62,015 bases of DNA from Fundicoccus ignavus (GTDB lineage: Bacteria > Bacillota > Bacilli > Lactobacillales > Aerococcaceae), in the NCBI RefSeq assembly GCF_009659375.1, contig NZ_WJQT01000016.1, forward strand, positions 1 to 62,015, in the 5' to 3' direction. Position numbers and translations under genes: made by a program. Below are positions 28,897 to 41,180 of this stretch, one piece after another. The notes under the pieces were generated by a model that did not search any database, was not told where the DNA came from, and saw nothing but the letters and a program-made list of their open reading frames with translations. Position 1 is the first letter of the stretch; each line of letters opens with the position of its first letter.

Positions 28897-30372
28897 TTAT
28901 ATTTGTGACATTACTTGTTCGATATGGTTAATGGCTTTTTCTTTCCCAAGAACTTCAATCAATAATGGAAGTTCCGGTCCATGCATTTGACCACTAACAG
29001 CAATACGAATTGGCATAAATAAGTTACGCCCTTTAATGCCTGTTTCTTTTTGGATTTGTTTCGTTAATGGCTTAATATTCTCCGCTACAAAATCCGCTTC
29101 TGATAACTCAGCTAATTTCGCTTTCATCGCTTGAATGACAACTGGAGCTGTTTCATCGCTCAATACTGCTTTACTTTCGTCATCAATGACTAAGTTTTCA
29201 TTGAAGAATAATGCAGATAATTCAACAATTTCAGCACCATAAGACATTTGCTCATGATATAAACTAACTAATTTACTTACCCATGCCAATTCTTTTTCAG
29301 ATGGGTTCTCATTGACTTTACCCGCTTGAATTAAGTGTGGTAATGATAATTCAACAACTGCTTCTAAACTAGCTTTCTTCATATAAGTGTTATTGATCCA
29401 CTCAAGTTTTTTCGTATCAAAAGCAGCTGGTGAAGTAGATAAACGTTTGTAATCAAACAACTCGATTAATTCTTCACGGCTAAAGATTTCGTCTTCTCCG
29501 ACAGGTGACCAACCTAAAAGCGTAATGAAATTGAACATTGCTTCTGGTAAGTAACCCAAGTTACGATATTGTTCGATAAATTGTAAAATCGCACCATCAC
29601 GTTTACTTAATTTTTTATTAGTTTCACTGTTAATAATTAAAGTCATATGACCGAACTCAGGATAGTCCCAACCAAATGCATCATAAACCATCATTTGTTT
29701 AGGTGTGTTGGCAATATGGTCATCCCCACGTAAAACGTGTGAAATTTCCATCATGTGATCATCTACTGCCACTGCAAAGTTGTAAGTTGGCATACCATCA
29801 CGTTTTTTAATGACCCAGTCACCTGAGATACTACGTGATTCGAATTTAATCGGACCTTTAACTAAGTCGTTAAATTCATAGACTACATCACTTGGTACAC
29901 GGAAACGAATAACTGCTTCGCGACCTTCAGCTTCAAAAGCTGCTTGTTGTTCTGGTGTTAAATGAGCGTGTTGACCACCATAATGTGGCATTTCGCCATT
30001 GGCTTTTTGTTCTTCGCGTTCAGCTTCTAGTTCTTCTTCCGTCATATAGCATTTATAAGCTAAATCACGATCTAATAAATCTTGAATTAACGGATTATAA
30101 ATTTCTAAACGCTCTGACTGACGGTAAGGACCATAATTACCTGGTTTGTTGGCAGCTTCATCCCAATCCATCCCTAACCAACTTAAGTTAGCTAATTGAC
30201 TCTCTTCCCCATGATCTAAGTTACGTTTCATATCTGTATCTTCAGTACGGATAATAAACTCACCTTGATGATGACGAGCAAATAAATAATTAAAAAGCGC
30301 TGTACGCGCATTTCCTATATGTAATTCTCCGGTTGGGCTTGGTGCATATCTAACACGAACTTTGTTACTCAT
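28897..30372 (-). CDS. gltX: Glutamyl-tRNA synthetase
   Basis: 491-residue class I synthetase ([18 protein letters not shown] with HIGH motif; KLSKRDGA as KMSKS). The ATG at 30370-30372 follows AAGGAGA; six extra codons upstream are not supported. Lactobacillales usually lack GlnRS, so it probably also charges tRNA-Gln (family knowledge). Confidence 0.97.
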   Translation of the reverse strand: MSNKVRVRYAPSPTGELHIGNARTALFNYLFARHHQGEFIIRTEDTDMKRNLDHGEESQLANLSWLGMDWDEAANKPGNYGPYRQSERLEIYNPLIQDLLDRDLAYKCYMTEEELEAEREEQKANGEMPHYGGQHAHLTPEQQAAFEAEGREAVIRFRVPSDVVYEFNDLVKGPIKFESRSISGDWVIKKRDGMPTYNFAVAVDDHMMEISHVLRGDDHIANTPKQMMVYDAFGWDYPEFGHMTLIINSETNKKLSKRDGAILQFIEQYRNLGYLPEAMFNFITLLGWSPVGEDEIFSREELIELFDYKRLSTSPAAFDTKKLEWINNTYMKKASLEAVVELSLPHLIQAGKVNENPSEKELAWVSKLVSLYHEQMSYGAEIVELSALFFNENLVIDDESKAVLSDETAPVVIQAMKAKLAELSEADFVAENIKPLTKQIQKETGIKGRNLFMPIRIAVSGQMHGPELPLLIEVLGKEKAINHIEQVMSQI

Positions 30373-30429
30373 TCTATAATTCTCCTTCAATATAAAAACT
30401 TCTTTTCTATTATAGGTAACTTACACTAT

Positions 30430-31539
30430 TTACTCAATACGATCTTGCGAATGTGCGGGTTTTGCGAAAATCATTCGTCCAGCAGCTGTTTGAAGTGCAC
30501 TTGTTACAACTACTTCAATCCATTCATTCATAAAGTGCTGACCATCTTCAACGACAATCATTGTACCATCTTCTAAATAAGCAACACCTTGTTTTCTTTC
30601 TGTCCCAGCTTTAATAATTTGCACACGCATCAATTCGCCCGGAATAACTACCGGTTTTACAGCATTGGCTAAAGCATTAATATTAAAGACCGTTACATTC
30701 TGGAATTCACTTACTTTATTTAAATTATAATCATTCGTTACGATGGCTGCATCAATTAATTTTGCTAAACGAATTAATTTTGAATCAACTTCTGCAATAT
30801 CTTCAAAATCACCTTCGTAAAATTCAATAGGTACTTCATCATCTTTTTGAAGTGTGTTGAGGATATCTAATCCACGACGCCCTTTCGCCCGTTTTAACGA
30901 ATCGGAAGAATCGGCAATATACTGCAATTCCTTCAAAACAAAGTTAGGAATAACGAGTACTCCTTCAACAAATCCTGTTTTGACAATATCTGCAATACGC
31001 CCATCAATTATCACACTTGTATCTAACAATTTATACTTACGGAAAGAATCTCCGGCTTTTCTTTCTAAAATTTGGCTTTCAACTTCTGTTTCAATTTCCT
31101 GCTCAGTTGCTTGTCGACTGAATAGCTTGCGCCATTCATCTTTACGGCTAGTTGCTGTTTGGTACCCAATTAAAGCAAACACGATTGATAAAATTAACGG
31201 TAACGTTGACGATACAAACGGAATATTTAAACTAGCAAATGGCAACGCCAAGAAATAACCGATTAGCAAACCGACTAGCATACCAATCGTACCTAAAATT
31301 AAATTCGTTGTTGTCTGGCTGTCAATAATTTCCAATAATCGTTTAATACCTTTTTCAACCAGTGGCGCAATTAGCGATCCCAGAATAGCAAAAATAACAA
31401 CAAAAATAAATCCATTAAAATAAGGGTTTCTAAGTACGATATTGGATAAACTTAGTGCACGCCAAATCTGTGGTCCGACTGTGAATCCAAAACTTAAACC
31501 TACAATGACTGATAAAAACATCACGACTTTTTTGAACAT
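30430..31539 (-). CDS. yacL: PIN/TRAM membrane protein YacL
   Basis: 369 residues: about four membrane helices in the first 130, then a PIN nuclease-like domain (LLDTSVIIDGRIADI; DDEVPIEFYEGDFED; VTNDYNLNKV) and a C-terminal TRAM domain (VQIIKAGTERKQGVAYLEDGTMIVVEDG). The exact role is not settled. It lies between radA and gltX as in B. subtilis. ATG after AAGGAGGTG. Confidence 0.92.
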   Translation of the reverse strand: MFKKVVMFLSVIVGLSFGFTVGPQIWRALSLSNIVLRNPYFNGFIFVVIFAILGSLIAPLVEKGIKRLLEIIDSQTTTNLILGTIGMLVGLLIGYFLALPFASLNIPFVSSTLPLILSIVFALIGYQTATSRKDEWRKLFSRQATEQEIETEVESQILERKAGDSFRKYKLLDTSVIIDGRIADIVKTGFVEGVLVIPNFVLKELQYIADSSDSLKRAKGRRGLDILNTLQKDDEVPIEFYEGDFEDIAEVDSKLIRLAKLIDAAIVTNDYNLNKVSEFQNVTVFNINALANAVKPVVIPGELMRVQIIKAGTERKQGVAYLEDGTMIVVEDGQHFMNEWIEVVVTSALQTAAGRMIFAKPAHSQDRIE

Positions 31540-31608
31540 TCTTTCACCTCCTTGAAATAACTAAGCAACTAGAAGCTTAAAAAGTTTCAATTGCTTGTTT
31601 GATACTCT

Positions 31609-32997
31609 TTACTGTCGCGGAAAGACACGCTGAACCGCTTGTTTAATCGTAGCGACAGGGACTAATTCAATTTCAAAATCTGTATCAATATCATTGAAAT
31701 TGTTTTTAGGAATAAAAGCACGTTTAAAACCTAATTTGTCTGCTTCTTTTAAACGCTCTTTTATTTGACTAACTCGACGAATCTCGCCAGTTAAACCAAT
31801 CTCGCCAATAAAAACATCATCCGCATTGGTTGCTCGATTCCAGTAACTAGACGCAATACTGATACCAATCGCTAAATCAATCGCAGGCTCATTTAATTTG
31901 ACACCGCCTGTTATCTTAAAGAAAGCATCTTGATTTTGAACTAACATATTACAATGTTTTTCCATGACTGCCAATAGCAATGAAATTCTTTGATAATCAA
32001 TCCCACTAGCAGTTCGTTTAGCATTACCAAAAGCTGTCGGCGTCATCAATGATTGCACTTCAGCTAGAATCGTACGCGTACCCTCTAATGCTGCGACAAC
32101 CGTAGACCCCGTAGCACCGGGTAACCTTTCTTCTAGGAAAAGTTCTGATGGATTGCCAACCTCTTGCAAACCAACATCTAACATTTCAAACACACCTAAT
32201 TCATTTGTAGAGCCAAACCGGTTTTTAACCGCTCGTAATAAACGGAAGCGATTATGTCTCTCCCCTTCAAAATACAATACCGTATCCACCATATGTTCTA
32301 ACATTCGAGGTCCTGCAATATTACCTTCTTTCGTCACATGACCGACAATAAAGATAGCAATTTGATTCCCTTTGGCTATACGCATCAATACAGCAGTCGC
32401 TTCTCTCAATTGAGAAACACTTCCAACTGCTCCGGTGTGTTCTGGTACTTGCATCGTTTGAATCGAATCAATAATCACAATATCTGGCTCTATTCTTTCA
32501 ATTTCTGAAGCAATGGTCAATAAATCTGTTTCGGCTAACAGCCAAAAATTATCACCATTTAAAGCTAAACGCATAGCACGCATCTTAATTTGTTGTGCAC
32601 TTTCTTCTCCAGAAACATAAAGCACTTTTTGATTGGCATTGGCTAATTGAACCGACACTTGTAAAAGTAAGGTTGATTTTCCAATACCTGGATCACCACC
32701 TATTAGTACGAGTGAGCCTGGTACAACCCCACCACCTAACACACGATCAAACTCATCAAACTTCGTTGAAAAACGCACTTCATTATTGTAAGTAATCTCA
32801 TCTAACTTTAAAGCTCTACCCGTTTGTTGATTATTTGACGTATTAACTTGAACAGGCGATTTACTTGAAGCAGTAGTACTCTGTACGAGTTGCTCCTCCA
32901 TTTGGTTCCAAGCGCCACAGTTCGGACAGCGTCCTAGCCATTTAGGCGACTCATAACCACAAGCAAGGCATTCGTACATGACTCGTTTTTTAGCCAT
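31609..32997 (-). CDS. radA: DNA repair protein RadA
   Basis: 462-residue branch-migration ATPase in recombination, also needed for transformation in related bacteria. It has an N-terminal zinc finger ([18 protein letters not shown]), Walker [11 protein letters not shown], the RadA-specific KNRFGS motif and a Lon-like C-terminal domain ([12 protein letters not shown]). Confidence 0.97.
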   Translation of the reverse strand: MAKKRVMYECLACGYESPKWLGRCPNCGAWNQMEEQLVQSTTASSKSPVQVNTSNNQQTGRALKLDEITYNNEVRFSTKFDEFDRVLGGGVVPGSLVLIGGDPGIGKSTLLLQVSVQLANANQKVLYVSGEESAQQIKMRAMRLALNGDNFWLLAETDLLTIASEIERIEPDIVIIDSIQTMQVPEHTGAVGSVSQLREATAVLMRIAKGNQIAIFIVGHVTKEGNIAGPRMLEHMVDTVLYFEGERHNRFRLLRAVKNRFGSTNELGVFEMLDVGLQEVGNPSELFLEERLPGATGSTVVAALEGTRTILAEVQSLMTPTAFGNAKRTASGIDYQRISLLLAVMEKHCNMLVQNQDAFFKITGGVKLNEPAIDLAIGISIASSYWNRATNADDVFIGEIGLTGEIRRVSQIKERLKEADKLGFKRAFIPKNNFNDIDTDFEIELVPVATIKQAVQRVFPRQ

Positions 32998-33024
32998 CTA
33001 CACAACTCCTTATATTCTGATTTA

Positions 33025-33585
33025 TTAATTAGACGAACCGAAACCGCCATTTCTTTCTGCTACGCCACCCTCATCATTATCACTAATTAGATAAGCAGAA
33101 AAGATACCCTGAGCGATTCTTTCGCCTTTTTGAATGTGTTGGTCTACTAAACCAAAATTGATTAATTGAACATACATATGACCTTCATTTGCTTCATTGT
33201 TATAATAATCTGCATCAATAATGCCAATACCATTTGGTAAAGCTAAAAATCTCTTTAAAGGATTACTCGAGCGGTTAACAATTTGTAAATACTCATTATC
33301 CTGCATGTAGACTTTCAAACCTGTTGGTACTAAAGAAGGTTTTAGAATACGCTCAATTGTTGAGAGTTCTGTTAAATCCTCTTTATCAGGCGAAGAAAAA
33401 ATCCACTGCTTTAATTCTACTAATACGTAACGAAGGACTTGTTTCCAGAACGTAGGTAAAATCATATCTTCCGCTGCTTCAAGATCATAACCAGCAGCTT
33501 TATGTGTAGCCCGTTTAGGCAAATTAATTTCTTTAGTCAAGTAAGTTGAAACAACCTCAAAACCACGTTTTCTTTCTTCTTTCAT
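33025..33585 (-). CDS. dut: dUTP diphosphatase (trimeric type)
   Basis: Hydrolyses dUTP to dUMP. The five motifs are visible: AAGYDLEAAED, NRSSNP, GIGIIDADYY, GERIAQ and the C-terminal RNGGFGSSN. An insert of about 40 residues between motif I and II makes it 186 residues, longer than the 145-150 of the classic enzyme, as in some Bacillota and phage forms. ATG at 33583-33585, six bases after GAGG. Confidence 0.92.
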   Translation of the reverse strand: MKEERKRGFEVVSTYLTKEINLPKRATHKAAGYDLEAAEDMILPTFWKQVLRYVLVELKQWIFSSPDKEDLTELSTIERILKPSLVPTGLKVYMQDNEYLQIVNRSSNPLKRFLALPNGIGIIDADYYNNEANEGHMYVQLINFGLVDQHIQKGERIAQGIFSAYLISDNDEGGVAERNGGFGSSN

Positions 33586-33760
33586 ACTAAACCTCATTTC
33601 CCAGTATCATTCTTTATTCTACCAAATTTTAAGTAATCTGTGGAACTTAAACCATAAATAACACAATTATTTCATAACTTTTTCCAAAATACGGACTAAC
33701 TTCTCAGATATTCACTGTACAATGTGCCGAATATTTTTTGTGCAATGAGTCAATAGCATT

Positions 33761-33782
33761 GTAAAACGCTTTCAAATATAAT
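33761..33782 (+). promoter_or_regulatory. cre-like site overlapping msmK promoter
   Basis: GTAAAACGCTTTCA (33761-33774) matches the catabolite-responsive element consensus at 12 of 14 positions and directly precedes TATAAT (33777-33782). CcpA bound here would block the promoter. Inference from consensus. Confidence 0.6.
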
Positions 33783-33830
33783 GGGTTTATCATTAAAGAA
33801 GCGTTATAAAAAAAAGGAGCTAGATAAAAA

Positions 33831-34937
33831 ATGGTACAAATTAAATTAAACAGCATTCACAAAATGTATGACGGTGCACCAAATTATTCAGTTACAGACT
33901 TCAACTTAGATATCGAAGACAAAGAGTTTATTGTTTTCGTTGGACCATCAGGATGTGGTAAATCAACTACTTTACGTATGATTGCCGGTTTAGAAGATAT
34001 CTCTAAAGGTGAGTTGTACATTGGTGATCGTTTAATGAACGACGTTGCACCAAAAGACCGTGATATCGCGATGGTATTCCAAAACTACGCTTTATACCCA
34101 CATATGACAGTATTTGATAACATGGCTTTTGGTTTGAAATTACGTAAATATCCAAAGGCAGATATCAAAGAACGTGTAGAAAATGCTGCAGATATTTTAG
34201 GCTTAACTGAATATTTAGACCGTAAACCAGCAGCTTTATCTGGTGGACAACGTCAACGTGTGGCTTTAGGACGTGCTATCGTACGTGATGCTAAAGTATT
34301 CTTGATGGATGAGCCTTTATCAAACTTGGATGCGAAACTAAGAGTACAAATGCGTGCTGAAATCGCTAAATTACACCAACGTTTAGATACAACAACAATT
34401 TACGTAACTCATGACCAAACTGAAGCGATGACAATGGCTTCACGTATTGTCATTATGAAAGATGGTTTCATTCAACAAATTGGTACACCACAACAAGTAT
34501 ACGATTTACCTGTTAACGTATTCGTTGCTGGTTTCATTGGTTCACCTGCGATGAACTTCTTCACTGTTACATTTAAAGACGGTAGAATTTCAAACGGCAA
34601 GGGCTTAGACTTAATCGTTACTGAACCTCAACGTACATTATTAATCGAACGTGGTTACGAAGGAAAAGAATTAATCTTTGGAATTCGTCCAGAAGATATT
34701 CACTCAGAGCAAATTGCATTACAAGCATCTCCAGATTCAGTTGTATCTTCAACAGTATCTGTATCAGAATTACTTGGTGCTGAAACAATGCTTTACTCTT
34801 CAGTTGGTGATACTGAATTTATCGCGCGTGTAGATGCTCGTGACTACCACAAACCTGGTGAGACAATCGATTTATCATTCGATATGAACAAAGCTCACTT
34901 CTTTGATAAAGCGACAGAAGAAGTTATTCGTCGCTAA
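33831..34937 (+). CDS. msmK: Sugar ABC transporter ATP-binding protein, MsmK/UgpC type
   Basis: 368-residue ATPase: Walker A GPSGCGKST, signature LSGGQRQRVALGRA, Walker B VFLMDEPLSNLD, and a C-terminal OB-type regulatory domain (GIRPEDI). No permease or binding-protein genes are nearby; in streptococci an orphan MsmK energises several carbohydrate importers, which I infer here. The ATG is about nine bases after AAAAGGAG. A terminator follows, and a cre-like site precedes it. Confidence 0.93.
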   Translation: MVQIKLNSIHKMYDGAPNYSVTDFNLDIEDKEFIVFVGPSGCGKSTTLRMIAGLEDISKGELYIGDRLMNDVAPKDRDIAMVFQNYALYPHMTVFDNMAFGLKLRKYPKADIKERVENAADILGLTEYLDRKPAALSGGQRQRVALGRAIVRDAKVFLMDEPLSNLDAKLRVQMRAEIAKLHQRLDTTTIYVTHDQTEAMTMASRIVIMKDGFIQQIGTPQQVYDLPVNVFVAGFIGSPAMNFFTVTFKDGRISNGKGLDLIVTEPQRTLLIERGYEGKELIFGIRPEDIHSEQIALQASPDSVVSSTVSVSELLGAETMLYSSVGDTEFIARVDARDYHKPGETIDLSFDMNKAHFFDKATEEVIRR

Positions 34938-34959
34938 TAAAATAAGCGTATAATCATCG

Positions 34960-34998
34960 AAAAAACCTCTTAGCTTTGTTGGCTAAGAGGTTTTTTTT
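34960..34998. terminator. Bidirectional terminator between msmK and amylase
   Basis: AAAAAACCTCTTAGC / GCTAAGAGGTTTTTTTT with a 7-base loop; the arm overlaps the amylase stop codon. Confidence 0.92.
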
Positions 34999-36469
34999 AA
35001 TCTAAATGACTTTCTTTATTCACCCACACTGAAATTTCCCCAGCATTAACAGGGAATGTCGCATTACCATCTTCATTAATCATAATTTCTGCATCATGGT
35101 GCTGTAAAAAATCTACAAATATCTTTCCAGCATTTGCCGGTCCCATATTCATTTCTTTCCAACCGGCTTCGCCATTACTCAAAACCACAGCCAGACCATC
35201 CGGATGCTCATCATTCCCAAGTCTAGCCCAACCAATACAATTTGGATGATCAAGATAATCTACTTGCTTACCGTACGCATGATGTTTACGAATAAATAAT
35301 AACTTATCAAGTAATGATTGGTAACCGGAATGAGCATTCTCTCCTCCCACTCCATAATAGTCACCATAGAATACACAAGGCAGACCTTGTTCCCTTAATA
35401 AGATGAGTCCATAAGCATGTGGTTTAAACCACTGCTCTACCTCTGACTCCAAAGATTGACCCCTTTGTGTATCATGATTATCCACGAATGTTACAGCATT
35501 CCAAGGATTATGTTGCATTAAAGTATTATCAAAAATTTGGCGTAAATCATAAGCGGCTCCTTGTTGAGAAGCAGAATAAAGGTTCATATGCAAGCTGACA
35601 TCAAATAAATCAAATTCAAAATCGATTGTTTCAAGATAATTGATGGTCGCATCATAATCAGCTACCCAATATTCACCAAACACATAAAACTCTTCCCCCA
35701 TTGCTTCAGTAACAGACTCAATAAAACGCTCAATAAATCTTGAATCAATATGTTTAATTGCATCCAAACGGAAACCTTGAATACCTGTAGTTTCAATAAA
35801 CCACCGAGTCCAATCTTTTATATTCTGGATGACTTCGGGATGAGAATAATCAATATCACAGAACATTAAATAATCAAAATTACCTTTTTCATCATCCACG
35901 CTCTGGTTATCTGCCCAACCTTTGTTGTCTCCCAGTATTAAATAAACACCTTTTTCTTCAGTCTTCGCATCGTAATCTGTTCCTGAAAAATGATAATAGC
36001 GCCATTCAAAATCATTGTATTTTCCCTTTCTACCTGGAAAAGTAAAATGGGTCCACCCCTCAATATCATAAGGTTCTGATTCAGCTTCTTGACGATTATC
36101 GGGATTCATCTTTAACACTTTGAATGTTTCTTTCTCATCGCCCCCTGCTTTATGATTTAAAACTAAATCTGCAATTGGACGAATTCCATGATTTTTCAAT
36201 TCTTCGATCGCAGTCAGATATTCCTCTTTCGTTCCATATTTCGTTCTAATAGAACCTTTTTGATCAAATTCTCCTAAATCAAACAGATCGTAAATACCAT
36301 AGCCAACATCGCCAGAACCAGTACCTTTAAAAGCTGGTGGAAGCCAGACATTATTGATACCTAAAGCTTGCAAATGTTTCGCATCATCAGCTAGCTTTTT
36401 CCATAAACTTCCGTCATCTGCCAAATACCATTCAAAATACTGCATCAAGACATCATTCTGTTTCTGCAT
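34997..36469 (-). CDS. amyA: Cytoplasmic alpha-amylase (GH13)
   Basis: 490 residues with no signal peptide, hence intracellular. GH13 motifs: DLVLNHKAGG, GFRLDAIKHID (nucleophile Asp), FGEYW (acid Glu), FVDNHDTQRG. It would cut maltodextrin or glycogen inside the cell. It is convergent with msmK, which suggests maltodextrin use, but no other maltose genes are seen. ATG six to eight bases after GAGTGAA (weak). Confidence 0.92.
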   Translation of the reverse strand: MQKQNDVLMQYFEWYLADDGSLWKKLADDAKHLQALGINNVWLPPAFKGTGSGDVGYGIYDLFDLGEFDQKGSIRTKYGTKEEYLTAIEELKNHGIRPIADLVLNHKAGGDEKETFKVLKMNPDNRQEAESEPYDIEGWTHFTFPGRKGKYNDFEWRYYHFSGTDYDAKTEEKGVYLILGDNKGWADNQSVDDEKGNFDYLMFCDIDYSHPEVIQNIKDWTRWFIETTGIQGFRLDAIKHIDSRFIERFIESVTEAMGEEFYVFGEYWVADYDATINYLETIDFEFDLFDVSLHMNLYSASQQGAAYDLRQIFDNTLMQHNPWNAVTFVDNHDTQRGQSLESEVEQWFKPHAYGLILLREQGLPCVFYGDYYGVGGENAHSGYQSLLDKLLFIRKHHAYGKQVDYLDHPNCIGWARLGNDEHPDGLAVVLSNGEAGWKEMNMGPANAGKIFVDFLQHHDAEIMINEDGNATFPVNAGEISVWVNKESHLD

Positions 36470-36506
36470 TGCTATTCACTCCTCTTAATTTTAGTGATGT
36501 ATTTGT

Positions 36507-36538
36507 AAAAAAACCTATCAAGAAGTTCTTGATAGGTT
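36507..36538 (-). terminator. glnA terminator
   Basis: AACCTATCAAGAA paired with TTCTTGATAGGTT, followed by seven T on the minus strand. Confidence 0.9.
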
Positions 36539-36553
36539 CATCTTACTATACTC

Positions 36554-37897
36554 TTAGTACAGTTTTAAATATTTATCTACTTCCCATTGCGTAACGTGTC
36601 TTTGGTAAGCAAAATATTCCATCGTTTTTTCTGCAATAAAGTTTTCTGAAATATGTGGCCCTAATGCATCTAAAATGATTGGCTCTTTTTTCAATTCTTT
36701 TAATGCTTCACGCAGTGATCCAGGTAAATCATTGACACCTTCAGCTAAACGTTCTTCACGAGTCATCGCATAAATATTACGATCAACTGAAGACGGTGGT
36801 GTTAATTCTTGTTTGATTCCCTCTAAACCAGCTTGTAACAATACAGCTAAGGCTAAATAAGGATTCGCTGACGGGTCTACACTTCTGATTTCAACTCGAG
36901 TTGAGTTACCACGAGAAGCAGGAATTCTGATTAATGGCGAACGATTTTGTTCACTCCAAGCCACATATACAGGCGCTTCATAACCTGGTACTAAACGTTT
37001 GTAAGAGTTCACTGTTGGATTACATACTGCCGTAAATGAACGAGCATATTTCAACATTCCGCCGATAAAATAGAGTGCAGTTTGAGATAATTGATCATCT
37101 GTTTCTGGATCAAAGAATGCATTACCTGCTTCTGTAAATAAAGACATATTAAAGTGCATTCCTGAGCCATTAATACCAAAAATAGGTTTTGGCATAAATG
37201 TCGCATGTAAGTTATGACGACGGGCAACGGATTTAACAATCAACTTGAATGTTTGAATGTTATCGCATGCCGTAATCGCATCTGAATACTTCCAATCAAT
37301 TTCATGTTGTCCTGGAGCTACTTCATGATGGCTCGCTTCAATTTCAAAACCTAACTCTTCTAATTCAAGCACAATATCACGACGACAGTTCTCAGCTAAA
37401 TCGGTCGGCGCTAAATCAAAGTAACCACCGTTATCATTTAAGCTCATCGTCGGCTCGCCATTATCATTAAGTTTGAATAAGAAAAATTCCGGCTCGGGTC
37501 CTAAATTAAAATCTGTAAAGCCCATTGCATGCATTTGCTTCAACATACGTTTTAGATTGCTACGTGGATCTCCAGCAAATGGCTCACGATTAGTATTCTC
37601 CACATCACAAATTAAGCGTGCAATTCGTCCTGCTCCTTCTTCAGCATGCCAATTGAAGATTAACCATGTATCAAAATCAGGCACCAAATACATGTCACTT
37701 TCCTCAATTCTTACAAAGCCTTCAATTGAGGACCCATCAAACATCATATTACCATCTAACGCTTTTTCTAATTGAGAAAAAGGAACTTCTACGTTCTTAA
37801 TTGTTCCTGCAATATCAGTAAACATTAAACGAATGAATCTTACGTTTTTTTCTTTTGCATCTTTGATAATTGCTTCTTTTGTCCATTTTGTTGACAT
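36554..37897 (-). CDS. glnA: Glutamine synthetase type I
   Basis: 447-residue enzyme making glutamine from glutamate, ammonia and ATP. Motifs: [48 protein letters not shown]. The length fits the GlnR-controlled GSI-alpha form, which lacks the adenylylation loop. It is 29 bp behind glnR, forming the classical glnRA operon. Confidence 0.97.
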   Translation of the reverse strand: MSTKWTKEAIIKDAKEKNVRFIRLMFTDIAGTIKNVEVPFSQLEKALDGNMMFDGSSIEGFVRIEESDMYLVPDFDTWLIFNWHAEEGAGRIARLICDVENTNREPFAGDPRSNLKRMLKQMHAMGFTDFNLGPEPEFFLFKLNDNGEPTMSLNDNGGYFDLAPTDLAENCRRDIVLELEELGFEIEASHHEVAPGQHEIDWKYSDAITACDNIQTFKLIVKSVARRHNLHATFMPKPIFGINGSGMHFNMSLFTEAGNAFFDPETDDQLSQTALYFIGGMLKYARSFTAVCNPTVNSYKRLVPGYEAPVYVAWSEQNRSPLIRIPASRGNSTRVEIRSVDPSANPYLALAVLLQAGLEGIKQELTPPSSVDRNIYAMTREERLAEGVNDLPGSLREALKELKKEPIILDALGPHISENFIAEKTMEYFAYQRHVTQWEVDKYLKLY

Positions 37898-37926
37898 ATA
37901 ATAGTTTCCTCCACATTCAATAAAAC

Positions 37927-38265
37927 TTAATGAAAACGACCTTGAATTTCTAATTCATCTCTTAATATACGCCGCACATCTTGGTCAGTCAGACTAACTT
38001 TTTCTTCATCATTGTCTGCCGATGGGCTAGCGTATCTTTTTTGGATTCCTTTTAAAGTCATCCCTTCATCAAGTAAGTCAATAATTTCAAGTAGCCGATC
38101 AACATCATTTAATGAATACATTCTTCGATTAGTTTCACTTCTTTGAGGTGTTACCAAATGATAATCTTCATAATAACGTATTTGTCTCGCGGATAAGCCT
38201 GTTAATTGCATGACAGTGCCTATTGGAAAAACTGCTAATGATTTTCTAAACTCTTTCTCTGCCAT
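37927..38265 (-). CDS. glnR: Nitrogen repressor GlnR (MerR family)
   Basis: 112-residue MerR-type regulator ([39 protein letters not shown]) with a C-terminal tail that in homologues senses feedback-inhibited glutamine synthetase. ATG eight bases after AAGGAG. A perfect GlnR box lies upstream of its promoter. Confidence 0.95.
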   Translation of the reverse strand: MAEKEFRKSLAVFPIGTVMQLTGLSARQIRYYEDYHLVTPQRSETNRRMYSLNDVDRLLEIIDLLDEGMTLKGIQKRYASPSADNDEEKVSLTDQDVRRILRDELEIQGRFH

Positions 38266-38292
38266 TGGCTGCACTCCTTAAAATTTGATTTA

Positions 38293-38321
38293 ATTATAAA
38301 AATGACTAAAGTGATAGTCAA
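38293..38321 (-). promoter_or_regulatory. glnRA promoter
   Basis: TTGACT (38316-38321), a 17-base spacer and TATAAT (38293-38298) on the minus strand. Confidence 0.82.
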
Positions 38322-38339
38322 ATGAATTTTTACAAATAA

Positions 38340-38356
38340 TGTTATATTATATAACA
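38340..38356. promoter_or_regulatory. GlnR operator
   Basis: TGTTATATTATATAACA matches TGTNAN7TNACA perfectly and is palindromic. It is centred about 30 bp upstream of the glnRA -35. The rest of the gap to the C39 gene (38357-38572) shows only an extended -10 (TGATAAAAT) for that gene. Confidence 0.88.
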
Positions 38357-38572
38357 TTGATTTTAATTGATTTATCAGGCTTTGTCGAATTTTAACGCAT
38401 AAATGTCACTTTTTTCTCTACTAGGTAACGTCACAATTTAGTTACAAGTAGATTATTTTTTCAAAAGGATTTATTAAATCGATAAAAAAGCCATATTTAT
38501 TTTGATTAATATGATAAAATTACTTCGATGCGTATTCTAAAAAATACATAGTGAATCCCAAGGAGACAAGTG

Positions 38573-39529
38573 ATGTCTAAAAATAAATACATAAATTTAA
38601 TTGCAACGGGCTGTTCAATAGCCTTTATAGTTGCTGGTGTTTTCTTAATCGTTCATTTAGGGAAATTAACGGCACATAATAATGCCATAACAGCAGAGTA
38701 TCAGGCAGATAACACACCGTTTGTTGAAGAAACCAATGCAGAATCCAGTGATTCCGTTGAAAGTTCATCGGAGAACACTTTACGCCAAACTGAGTTAGTA
38801 ACAGTCAAAGAAAAAGATTTCGATAAACTATTAACAAGCTACACAAATTCTAGTGAAGATATCTCTAGTCAAGTTCATGAAATTGTGGAAACTGAATATC
38901 AAAACAACTTACTTGCAGCTCAACGGGATATTGTTTCGGCAATTAAAGAGACAAACTTAAAGATTGAAGATTTAGGCGCTGTCTTTTTACCTGAACATCC
39001 TGCATTAGAAGCTAATCTGTCTAACATTGAACAAATAGATGTTCCATTACTTTTACAAAAGGATCCTGAGTGGCGTGAATTGAAATATGGCTCAAACACA
39101 ACTGAACAATTGGGGGAAAATGGTTGTGCAATCGTTTCTTTAGCGATGGTTCACGCTAGTAACTCTGGAAAGGATGTTGTTCCACAAGACATTCTTGATT
39201 GGAGTAAAGAAACTTACTATGTTCACGATGGTGGAACTTCATGGACGATTTTCTATGATTTTGCTCAACATTTTGGATATACCATGTTTAACTTTGGGAG
39301 TGACTTCCATTCCGCAATGGAAGCCGTACAAGAAGGTAAAATCATTGTTGCATCTGTGGAACCCGGATATTTTACTGAAACTGGTCATATACTAGTCATA
39401 CGTGGTTATGAGGATGGCAAAGTATATGTGAACGATCCAAATGATGATCCCTCAAAGATGTTTAGCCTTCAAGGTATTGACGAGAACATCTTTCTAGAAG
39501 ATGGATTAAACTACTGGACATTTTATTAA
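38573..39529 (+). CDS. Membrane-anchored C39-like cysteine peptidase-fold protein
   Basis: 318 residues. A signal anchor at 8-30 is followed by a Ser/Glu-rich and coiled stretch (about 40-150), then a peptidase C39-like domain outside the cell: IDVPLLLQKDPEW, QLGENGCAIVSLAM (Cys185), TGHILVIRGYEDG (His272), VNDPND (Asp). The catalytic Cys/His/Asp set is present, so it may be an active protease or amidase. Single gene with its own extended -10 and terminator. Substrate unknown. I chose ATG after AAGGAGACAAGTG; the GTG just before is possible. Confidence 0.82.
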   Translation: MSKNKYINLIATGCSIAFIVAGVFLIVHLGKLTAHNNAITAEYQADNTPFVEETNAESSDSVESSSENTLRQTELVTVKEKDFDKLLTSYTNSSEDISSQVHEIVETEYQNNLLAAQRDIVSAIKETNLKIEDLGAVFLPEHPALEANLSNIEQIDVPLLLQKDPEWRELKYGSNTTEQLGENGCAIVSLAMVHASNSGKDVVPQDILDWSKETYYVHDGGTSWTIFYDFAQHFGYTMFNFGSDFHSAMEAVQEGKIIVASVEPGYFTETGHILVIRGYEDGKVYVNDPNDDPSKMFSLQGIDENIFLEDGLNYWTFY

Positions 39530-39531
39530 TC

Positions 39532-39573
39532 AAAAGAATTATTCTACAAAAAAGTAGAATGATTCTTTTTTTA
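39532..39573 (+). terminator. Terminator of the C39-like gene
   Basis: AAAGAATTATTCTAC / GTAGAATGATTCTTT with one mismatch, then T-run. Confidence 0.88.
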
Positions 39574-39797
39574 TAGCATTTCTAATAATTGTTTTCTTGC
39601 TTATCTGGCTAGCTTATAGTATTTTCTAGAAGGGTACTTTTATAAATACATCGTTTCACATGACGATTCTTTAACTTAGTTCTAATATTGTTTATGTTTA
39701 GAAGAAATCTGCAAATTTTTACATTGAATCTCATGGTATAGTGTATTGAATAATTTTTATTATTCATTGGCAAGTACTAATTAGAATATATTTCTAA

Positions 39798-41114
<1,317 letters not shown>

Positions 41115-41135
41115 TCATTTTATACTTGAATCATC

Positions 41136-41175
41136 AAAAAGCCCTGAAAACACTTTACAGTTTTCAGGGCTTTTT
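41136..41175. terminator. Bidirectional terminator between purA and RocS-like gene
   Basis: Perfect 16-base arms AAAAAGCCCTGAAAAC / GTTTTCAGGGCTTTTT with an 8-base loop. Confidence 0.93.
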
Positions 41176-41180
41176 ATTTT

